Assembly: GCA_017538635.1 (NCBI GenBank)
Contig: JAFYIM010000432.1
Location: 1-10,150 of the forward strand
Reading direction: 5' to 3'
Origin: a bacterium
GTDB taxonomy: Bacteria > UBA3054
DNA length: 10,150 nucleotides
Below the pieces are notes generated by a model that was not told the DNA's origin, made no database searches, and was given only the letters and a program-made list of their open reading frames with translations. This document shows positions 1-6,257 of the stretch, in pieces. Numbering within the stretch: the stretch's first letter is position 1; every line of letters begins with the position of its first letter. The translations under genes were made by a program, and so were the position numbers.

Positions 1-14
1 AAGGTCTTGTTTTC

Positions 15-20
15 TATAAT
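15..20 (+). promoter_or_regulatory. Putative -10 element upstream of the first PEP-CTERM gene
   Basis: A perfect TATAAT hexamer lies 50 bases before the ATG, in an AT-rich leader. With a usual 16-18 base spacer the -35 box would fall outside the left edge of the window, so it cannot be tested. A transcript starting near position 27 would have a leader of about 44 bases carrying the ribosome binding site. In AT-rich DNA a chance match is possible. Confidence 0.4.
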
Positions 21-57
21 TTTAGGCAAACTTAATAAAAATTTTTAATCAACGCAT

Positions 58-63
58 AAAGGG
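58..63 (+). promoter_or_regulatory. Ribosome binding site of the first PEP-CTERM gene
   Basis: AAAGGG stands 7 bases before the ATG at 71. It is a partial Shine-Dalgarno match at normal spacing and supports this start, which also places the signal peptide at the very N-terminus. Confidence 0.5.
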
Positions 64-70
64 TATTTTT

Positions 71-2590
71 ATGAAACAATTTCTGATGTTTCTTCTTTTG
101 GGCGCCGCGCTCTGCTGCTTTGCCGAAAAGACGCTTTTTGAGGAAAACTTTGAGAGCTACGAAGTGGGCACTCAGATGTCCGAGCAGGAAGGCTGGGGGA
201 TCTTGGGCAATTTCACCGGCAACACTACGGTAGTGGATGGCATTTCCGGCATGGACGGCAAGTGCATGGCAATGAGCTACCGCGAAGGCGGCAACGAGGG
301 CGACGTAGTGGTCATGCTTCCCGCCGTCGACTATGTCCCGGAGGACCCTCTGAAGGAAGTCACGAAGATCTCTTTCACTTTCATTTCCGCCTCGAAGGAC
401 GACATCCTCGCGTTGCACGACTACCGCGGTAACCCCTATTTCTACCTCCGCTGCGACGCCGAGACCGGCATTATGTACAGCACTCCCTCCGGCCTCACCT
501 TCGACAATCTGATGAAAGACGGGCATACGCCCAACACGCTTGAGATCACCTACGACTTCAACGAGAAAAAGGCGGTCGCCGTCAAATTGAACGATGTTGA
601 GAAGGAATGCAACATTGTGGCCGGCGGCAGCTGCGTTCAGCCCACCAGGCTTTATTTTTACGCCCAGCTTTCCACGATGCTCGAAGACTGCACCGCCGCT
701 TACTTCGACGACGTCCTCATCAAGACCGAGACGCGCGCCGCCGGCCAAACTCTTATCTGCGACAGCCAGGTCCTGATCCCCTTAGACAAGGACAGCGCTA
801 GTTTCGAACTTAAGAACGGCGGTTCCTCCGAGATCACTTACACCGCTACGGCCAATCAGGAATGGCTTGAGATCACTCCCGCCAGCGGCACCTTCAGCTC
901 TTCCACGACCCTGACGCTTTCCGCCAAGGAAGGCTACAGGGACACCTTCAGGCGCTGCTTCATGACTGTGGACGGCGGCTCGGCTGGCGCTAAGGTCGTC
1001 GAGGTCATGTACCAGGGCGGCGACGTCATCTTCAGGGAAGACTTCGACACTATGGACGACGGCAACATCATCGGCCAGAGAGGCTGGTCGGTGGATGTGG
1101 GCAGCGTGGTCATTACCAACGCTTACGACTGCTCCGGCAAATGCATGTTCTGCTACGCCGCGGGCGGCAACGACGCCTGCAGCACTTATCTGCCCGAACC
1201 CTATTACGAGAACCTCATCGTCAAGGTCTCCTTCGACATGTACTGGCCCTCCAGCGGCAAAGGCAGCGGCGACGTCATGCTCCAGAAAGAATCCGGCTCA
1301 AATGAAAAATTCGAGAACGCTGTCTACCCGGATTACGAGAACGCCGTCTTCGTTTTGAACAACATTCAGAACGCCTCGGGCAGGGGACAGGCTATCGTCG
1401 ATTTCCCCGGCGCCCCCATGGACCAGTGGGTGACCGTTGAGTACACCATGGACCTCCAGCTCAACAGGCTTTTATCCTTCGGCTGGAACGGAGTGGTCAC
1501 GAACTTTTCCAAGTTCACCCTGAAGAACCCCTCCTGCAACATCTTCAAATCCTGGGGCAACGCCATCTGGGACAATGAAGGCCAAACCTACGAATGCAAC
1601 CTGGGCATCGACAACCTGCAGGTCGAAAGGGTCAAGAGGGGAAGCGGTCCCGAGATCATCGCACCGGCTTACGTTGACGGCGGCACCGCGAACTTCTTCA
1701 CCATCGAGCTCATGAACGGCGGCTCCGGCAGCTTCGAGTACACCGCGGAAATGCTTGACCTGGACGACGCGCTGACCATCAACAGGCCAACCGGCAAGGT
1801 AACGGACGTGGGCTCTGTGACGGTCACTCCTGACAGAAGCAAACTGGATGACAACTACTATCGCGCCAGGGTGAGGTTCGACGCCGGCGAGGCCGGCTGC
1901 GCCACCACCATCGTTTCCTTCGTGGTGGGCAATGTCTATTACTTCTCCGATTTTGAGGAGCCCTTCTTCTCTCTCGGCGACATCACAGGCCAGGACGGCT
2001 GGCAGAACGACTGGTCCGGCAACAACGCCTACGTTATTTCCACCAACGATATGCAGACTCTCCTTATAGAGACCGGCGGCGGCTACGGCGGCTACTGGCA
2101 CACCCTGGAAGTTCCCAGGAACAGCGTCATGAAGTTCGAGATGGATATGTTCGTGCCCCCGGCCATCTTTGAGGATCCCGACAGGATCGGCAACGCCATC
2201 ATCCACCTGAAGCAGAACAGCGCCTACAGTCCTTCCATCGAGCTGCGCATAACTCCGGACATGATGGACGGCGTGCCTATCATCTTCGGCGACGCCATCG
2301 GCTACGACTATCCCTTCGCCCCGGCGGAGTACACCTACGACTGGATGCACGTCTCCTACGTCATCGACTACTTAGAGGGCAGGCTTTGGGAATTCACCAT
2401 CGACGACACGGTGGAATATCCGGAATTCTGCTACACAACTGATTCCGACGTTCCCTGCACCTCCTTCTATATCTGCGTGGCCACCGATGTCAACGTCCAG
2501 GTGGACAATGTCAAGGTCAGCGTAGTTCCCGAGCCGGCAGCCATTATGATCATGGCGCTTGCGGCTATGCTTGCCGCAAAACGCAAATAA
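71..2590 (+). CDS. Secreted PEP-CTERM protein with three jellyroll-like units (paralog A)
   Basis: An 839-residue exported protein of unknown function. Residues 1-18 form a signal peptide (basic start, LLLGAAL core, likely cleavage after CFA). Three homologous units follow, at about 20-217, 318-523 and 623-818. Each opens with an F-x-D/N-F-E/D strand and a conserved Q-x-x-W (W42, W339, W644), and each ends with a D-[DN]-V/L strand, as in concanavalin/LamG-like jellyrolls. Between them, at about 228-317 and 527-622, are two smaller beta-rich modules. The first (EWLEITPASGTF, then a basic stretch and MTVDGG) resembles BACON domains. Residues 819-839 start VPEP, continue with a short hydrophobic stretch and end KRK, which is a PEP-CTERM signal: in known systems exosortase processes such tails and fixes the protein at the surface. 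No catalytic motif is visible, so a binding, adhesive or matrix role is inferred. The protein aligns end to end with the one at 3661-6195. The start fits the signal peptide and the RBS at 58-63. Confidence 0.95.
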   Translation: MKQFLMFLLLGAALCCFAEKTLFEENFESYEVGTQMSEQEGWGILGNFTGNTTVVDGISGMDGKCMAMSYREGGNEGDVVVMLPAVDYVPEDPLKEVTKISFTFISASKDDILALHDYRGNPYFYLRCDAETGIMYSTPSGLTFDNLMKDGHTPNTLEITYDFNEKKAVAVKLNDVEKECNIVAGGSCVQPTRLYFYAQLSTMLEDCTAAYFDDVLIKTETRAAGQTLICDSQVLIPLDKDSASFELKNGGSSEITYTATANQEWLEITPASGTFSSSTTLTLSAKEGYRDTFRRCFMTVDGGSAGAKVVEVMYQGGDVIFREDFDTMDDGNIIGQRGWSVDVGSVVITNAYDCSGKCMFCYAAGGNDACSTYLPEPYYENLIVKVSFDMYWPSSGKGSGDVMLQKESGSNEKFENAVYPDYENAVFVLNNIQNASGRGQAIVDFPGAPMDQWVTVEYTMDLQLNRLLSFGWNGVVTNFSKFTLKNPSCNIFKSWGNAIWDNEGQTYECNLGIDNLQVERVKRGSGPEIIAPAYVDGGTANFFTIELMNGGSGSFEYTAEMLDLDDALTINRPTGKVTDVGSVTVTPDRSKLDDNYYRARVRFDAGEAGCATTIVSFVVGNVYYFSDFEEPFFSLGDITGQDGWQNDWSGNNAYVISTNDMQTLLIETGGGYGGYWHTLEVPRNSVMKFEMDMFVPPAIFEDPDRIGNAIIHLKQNSAYSPSIELRITPDMMDGVPIIFGDAIGYDYPFAPAEYTYDWMHVSYVIDYLEGRLWEFTIDDTVEYPEFCYTTDSDVPCTSFYICVATDVNVQVDNVKVSVVPEPAAIMIMALAAMLAAKRK

Positions 2591-2599
2591 AATTACAGT

Positions 2600-2638
2600 T
2601 TGATTGGATCTTTTGTTAAAATACAACAAACCAATCAA
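2600..2638. repeat. Nested inverted repeat between paralog A and the phosphodiesterase gene
   Basis: TTGATTGG (2600-2607) pairs exactly with CCAATCAA (2631-2638). Inside it TTTGTT (2612-2617) pairs exactly with AACAAA (2625-2630), around a 7-base loop and with a 4-base bulge (ATCT) on one side. The structure starts 10 bases after the stop of paralog A and ends 11 bases before the next ATG. No T-run follows, so it is not a classical intrinsic terminator. It overlaps the candidate -10 element at 2614-2622, which makes an operator or an mRNA-stabilising hairpin possible. Confidence 0.55.
2614..2622 (+). promoter_or_regulatory. Putative extended -10 promoter of the phosphodiesterase gene
   Basis: TGTTAAAAT fits the extended -10 form TGnTAnnnT. 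No good -35 box is seen 16-18 bases upstream, which is common for extended -10 promoters. The same arrangement (TTTTGCTAAAATA) recurs before the gene at 3661. Transcription from about 2629 would leave a leader of only about 20 bases. Confidence 0.4.
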
Positions 2639-2649
2639 CTTATGCGGTT

Positions 2650-3567
2650 ATGATGAAAAGATTCTTCCTGATAACCTTGGCAACGCTGGCTCTATGCTGC
2701 GCCTGCACCGATAAAACGCAGCCTAAGGCCGGGCATGTCATCTTTATCGGCGTGGACGGCGTCTCGACGCCCGCTTTCAAGGATCCGGCGCTGCTCTCAA
2801 GGATGCCCAACCTCAAGATGATGATGAACGAGGGAAGTTACACCCTGGAAAAACGCTCCGTGATGCCGTCGGCTTCGGCCATCAACTGGGCCTCCATTTT
2901 CAACGGGCTTCCCACGGAGCAGCACGGGTTTGGGCATTGGAATTCCTTAAAGCCCGAGATCCCGCCCGTTTTGGACAACGGCAGGGGAATGCCGCCGACC
3001 GTCTATACGCTGCTTAGGGAACAGCGCCCGGACGCCGAAACAGGCTGCGTATATAACTGGGACGGCATCGGTCCGCTCATTGACGAGGAGGTCATCAACT
3101 ATCACCTGTACCGCGAGCCGGACCTCAACGCCCTGGAGAAATATATTCAGGACGACGCAGTGAAGTATATCCTGGAGAAGAAACCGACGTTCTTCACAGT
3201 TTACATCGGCGACCCGGACGAAGTGGGGCATAACGAGGGCTGGGATACGCCAAGCTATTATGACAGTCTGGAAAGAGTTGACAAGATGGTAGGCGTCATT
3301 CTTCAATCCTGTAAGGATGCCGGTATCTTTGACGACACGATCTTTGTTTTCTCGTCAGACCACGGCGGCTCGGAAAAAGGCCACGGAGAACTTAAGATGC
3401 TGCATCTCGAGACCCCTTTGATCCTCTACGGTAAAAATATCCGCAAGGGCTGCGTTCTGGACGAGCCGACTATGCAGTACGACCTGTCCGCCACGCTGGC
3501 TTACGCTTTGGGATTAAAGATCCCGCAGGCGTGGCGCGGACGTCCGCTGAAAGCTATGTTCGATTAA
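2650..3567 (+). CDS. Alkaline-phosphatase-superfamily phosphodiesterase, probable lipoprotein
   Basis: A 305-residue enzyme of the type I phosphodiesterase/nucleotide pyrophosphatase branch of the alkaline phosphatase superfamily; substrate unknown. The N-terminus (MMKRFF, hydrophobic stretch, LALCCAC) is a signal peptide with a run of cysteines, most likely acylated at C19. The lipobox is imperfect (Cys at -3), so envelope location is likely but lipidation less sure. The two-metal site is complete by pattern: D36 in GVDG, nucleophile S76 in SASAINW, D190 and H194 in DEVGH, D237-H238 in SSDHGG, and H245 in KGHGE. Family members hydrolyse phosphodiester or pyrophosphate bonds. The length is short for the superfamily, so no large accessory domain is present. 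The gene lies between two paralogous surface-protein genes, which hints at an envelope or extracellular substrate (inference). There is no clear Shine-Dalgarno sequence. ATGATG at 2650 leaves two adjacent starts, and a three-codon ORF (2642-2653) ends across them. Confidence 0.92.
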   Translation: MMKRFFLITLATLALCCACTDKTQPKAGHVIFIGVDGVSTPAFKDPALLSRMPNLKMMMNEGSYTLEKRSVMPSASAINWASIFNGLPTEQHGFGHWNSLKPEIPPVLDNGRGMPPTVYTLLREQRPDAETGCVYNWDGIGPLIDEEVINYHLYREPDLNALEKYIQDDAVKYILEKKPTFFTVYIGDPDEVGHNEGWDTPSYYDSLERVDKMVGVILQSCKDAGIFDDTIFVFSSDHGGSEKGHGELKMLHLETPLILYGKNIRKGCVLDEPTMQYDLSATLAYALGLKIPQAWRGRPLKAMFD

Positions 3568-3588
3568 ACGGAACGCAAATTGATTTTT

Positions 3589-3597
3589 TGCTAAAAT
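3589..3597 (+). promoter_or_regulatory. Putative extended -10 promoter of paralog B
   Basis: TGCTAAAAT lies in the 93-base gap after the phosphodiesterase stop. It matches the element at 2614-2622 in both hexamer and TGn extension, and a run of T precedes each. No convincing -35 box is present. The implied leader is about 55 bases. Nothing else certain is seen in the gap, apart from two ACCAAT copies near 3626 and 3640. Confidence 0.45.
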
Positions 3598-3649
3598 ATA
3601 GCTACTGAAAAACATACTTAAAAACCAATGGTTCAATAACCAATAAAAA

Positions 3650-3654
3650 AAGGA
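3650..3654 (+). promoter_or_regulatory. Ribosome binding site of paralog B
   Basis: AAGGA in an A-rich stretch, 6 bases before the ATG at 3661. This is a usual Shine-Dalgarno position and supports that start. Confidence 0.6.
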
Positions 3655-3660
3655 AAATTT

Positions 3661-6195
3661 ATGAAACGAATCCTTATTCTCTTGGCGATTTTCGCTTTCG
3701 CCGCCTCCAATCTGTCCTGGGCTGACACGCTCTACCGGGAAGATTTCGAGTCTTACGAAGTGGGAACGCAGATGGCCGAACAGGAAGGCTGGGGCATCTT
3801 CAGCACCTACAGCGGCAACACCACCGTCGTGACCAACGCCCCCAATATCGAGGGCAAAGCCATGATCCTTTCGCCCTCCGCGACAGGTCACGACGAATAC
3901 GTCATGGTCTTGACTCCCACCATCGACCTGACTACTCCCAATCCGGCGGCCAATCTGGTCACTGTCAGCGCCAGAGTTATCATGGCCAGCAGCATTGACC
4001 TTTTCGCCATCTATGACAAGGACATGAACCGCTATTTCTACCTGAAGGGCGACCGTAGCAGCGGAACGCTGGAAAGCTATCCCTCCGGCATCATCTTTTC
4101 TAACCTCTACACTGACGCCCAGACCCCTAACGAGATCGCCTTCGTTTGGGATCCTTTGGCTAAGAAAGTCTTGAGCGCCAGCTGTAACGGCGAGACAAAT
4201 AATTACGAGATCCTCCCTACCGGCAGCTGCGAACAGCCCTCCAGACTGCGTCTTTCCCTGCAGCACACTTCCTTGGACGGCGCCGAGGGCACCTATTATG
4301 ATTACGTGGATGTTTCTTACGCTGCCCGTTACTCCGATCCCTTGCTGGCTTCCGAAGACAGTGCCCTCATCCCGTTGGATGTTGAAAGTTCGGAGTTCAC
4401 CATTTACAACGCTGGCCCAGACACCACCACCATCAACTACTCCGTCTCCACGGACAGCGATTGGCTGGATGTAACTCCTAACAGCGGTTCTTTTAACGTT
4501 TCCCAGGTCCTGACTCTGAAAGCCAAAGAAGGTCTGGAGGACGGCTTCTATCGTTGCAACATGACCGTTGACGGCGGCGAAGCCGGAACGAAAGTCGTTT
4601 CCGTCATGTGCTCCAACGGCAACGTCATCTTCGAAGAAAAGTTCGACGACATGACGCCCGGCAACATCGTCGGCCAGCGCGGCTGGACGGTGAACGTCGG
4701 CAACGTTTCCATCACCAACGCTTACGATTGCTCCGGAAACTGTATGTTCATGCACAATTGCGGCGGCAGCTACGGATGCAGCATGTATCTGCCGAAACCT
4801 TGGTACGAGAACTTCATTATTAAAGTCAGCTACGACCTCTATTGGCCAAGCGACAGCGAATGCCCAGACTCTTACGTCCTGATGAAAGACAACGGTCAGA
4901 ACGAAAAGTTCGAAGGTAAGTACGAGCCTACTTACGGCGAAGATGGCGGCCTGGGCTTGGTGATGATAAAGAGGAGCAACAAGGAAGGTAAAGAGGAGGA
5001 AAAAGCCATCAGAAAATTCCCACTAGCTCCCTTTGACACCTGGAACAGGGTTGAATACGTCCTGGATCTGCAGAGCCAGAAACTTATCTCCTTCTCAATG
5101 GCCGACGCGGTCACCAACTTTACCAATTGGCCATTAATGAACCAGGGCTGCAACTTCTTCAACTCCTGGGGGCATGCTGCAAATGGATCTGAAAACAGCA
5201 GCCGCGTGGCGGTCGATAATCTCAAGATCGAAAGGCTGCCCAGGGAAAAGGATCCTGAGCTGGTCACCATTGCAAACGAATATTTCGGTACGGATGACAC
5301 CATCATTATTCCCGTAAGGAACGGCGGCGCCGGCAGCTTCGACTACACCGCGGAAGTTCTTGACCTGGATGACGCGCTTACGCTCACGAATCCCACCGGC
5401 ACTGTGACGAACTCCGTTGACCTCGTCATCAACATTGACAGGACTGATCTGGAAGACAACTTCTACCGCACCAGGATCAGGATAGACGCCGGCGAAGCTG
5501 GCTGCGCCACCAGCATAGCCTCCTTCGTTTGCGGCAACGTCTATTACTTCGCCGACTTTGAGGAACCTTTCTTCACGCTCGGCGATTTTGCCGGCCAGGA
5601 TCAATGGGTGGACGATAACGGCGGTGAAAACATCGCTTACATCTGCTCCACCAACGATCAGCAGTCCCTCTATATGGAACACGGCGGCAACTGGGGCGGC
5701 TATATGCATGCCCTGGATGTGCCGGCTAACCAATTGGTGAAGTTTGAAATGGACGTGTTCGTTCCGCCCGCCATTTTCGAAGATCCCGAATGGATGGATG
5801 AAAATTTACTCTATCTTAAGCAGAATGACAAGGTTAGACCTTCGAAAGAGCTGATGCTCCGCGCCACTTCCGTGGACGGCGTCCCGATCGTCTATGCTAC
5901 TGCTAAAGATTATGACATGACGTTCTGCGAAACGGAATATGCCTACGAATGGATGCACGTTTCCTACGTCATCGATTATCTTGAAGGTTATGTGACAGAA
6001 TTCACGATCGACGACAACACCTTCACGACCGATGAACTGATCACGACCGACACCGGCGCTTGCACCCTCTTCTGCATTTGCGGATCCTACGGCGCCAATC
6101 TGACCTTCGACAATGTCAAGGTCTCCGTGGTTCCGGAACCGGCCGCGCTCGTGGCGCTCATCGCGCTTCTGGCTCTCGGCCTTCGCCGCAGATAA
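3661..6195 (+). CDS. Secreted PEP-CTERM protein with three jellyroll-like units (paralog B)
   Basis: An 844-residue exported protein, homologous over its whole length to the one at 71-2590 and differing by only a few small indels; function unknown. The signal peptide is residues 1-21 (MKRILILLAIF..., likely cleavage after SWA). Jellyroll-like units lie at about 22-225, 321-529 and 628-823, opening around W44, W342 and W649. BACON-like modules lie at about 235-320 and 530-627; the first has DWLDVTPNSGSF and a CNMTVDGG strand. The C-terminus from 824 is VPEP, a short hydrophobic helix, then RRR, a clean PEP-CTERM exosortase signal. Many cysteine positions are shared with the paralog, for example YDCSG-x-CMF in unit 2 and AGCAT in the second BACON-like module. 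The clearest difference is a lysine/glutamate-rich loop near residues 438-453. A surface-displayed binding or matrix protein is the best guess. A strong terminator follows 18 bases after the stop. Confidence 0.95.
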   Translation: MKRILILLAIFAFAASNLSWADTLYREDFESYEVGTQMAEQEGWGIFSTYSGNTTVVTNAPNIEGKAMILSPSATGHDEYVMVLTPTIDLTTPNPAANLVTVSARVIMASSIDLFAIYDKDMNRYFYLKGDRSSGTLESYPSGIIFSNLYTDAQTPNEIAFVWDPLAKKVLSASCNGETNNYEILPTGSCEQPSRLRLSLQHTSLDGAEGTYYDYVDVSYAARYSDPLLASEDSALIPLDVESSEFTIYNAGPDTTTINYSVSTDSDWLDVTPNSGSFNVSQVLTLKAKEGLEDGFYRCNMTVDGGEAGTKVVSVMCSNGNVIFEEKFDDMTPGNIVGQRGWTVNVGNVSITNAYDCSGNCMFMHNCGGSYGCSMYLPKPWYENFIIKVSYDLYWPSDSECPDSYVLMKDNGQNEKFEGKYEPTYGEDGGLGLVMIKRSNKEGKEEEKAIRKFPLAPFDTWNRVEYVLDLQSQKLISFSMADAVTNFTNWPLMNQGCNFFNSWGHAANGSENSSRVAVDNLKIERLPREKDPELVTIANEYFGTDDTIIIPVRNGGAGSFDYTAEVLDLDDALTLTNPTGTVTNSVDLVINIDRTDLEDNFYRTRIRIDAGEAGCATSIASFVCGNVYYFADFEEPFFTLGDFAGQDQWVDDNGGENIAYICSTNDQQSLYMEHGGNWGGYMHALDVPANQLVKFEMDVFVPPAIFEDPEWMDENLLYLKQNDKVRPSKELMLRATSVDGVPIVYATAKDYDMTFCETEYAYEWMHVSYVIDYLEGYVTEFTIDDNTFTTDELITTDTGACTLFCICGSYGANLTFDNVKVSVVPEPAALVALIALLALGLRRR

Positions 6196-6213
6196 AACGA
6201 TCTAAGTCAAAAC

Positions 6214-6246
6214 AAAAAAGGCGGGGAATTTTTCCCCGCCTTTTTT
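6214..6246. terminator. Bidirectional intrinsic terminator
   Basis: A perfect 15-bp inverted repeat: six A, GGCGGGG and AA (6214-6228), a TTT loop (6229-6231), then the exact complement (6232-6246) ending in six T. The GC-rich core with an A-tract on one side and a T-tract on the other works on both strands. It lies between the convergent stops of paralog B (6195) and the addA-like gene (6258), so it can end both transcripts. Confidence 0.93.
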
Positions 6247-6257
6247 CTTTGCCCTGA

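Noticed and set aside
1472..2350. 292-codon open frame on the minus strand inside paralog A
   Set aside because: Shadow of the coding strand; no recognisable domain, and the sense gene is supported by a signal peptide, repeated units and a sorting tail.
2600..2638. Reading the nested inverted repeat as a Rho-independent terminator of paralog A
   Set aside because: The outer stem is AT-rich and no T-tract follows; compare the far stronger hairpin at 6214-6246.
3514..4755. 413-codon open frame on the minus strand, across the 5' half of paralog B
   Set aside because: It is a mirror of the strong codon bias of the real gene. It starts at a GTG, has low-complexity V/G/A/D-rich sequence and runs through the real promoter and RBS. 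Its likeness to the antisense frame at 32-748 only reflects the paralogy of the sense genes.
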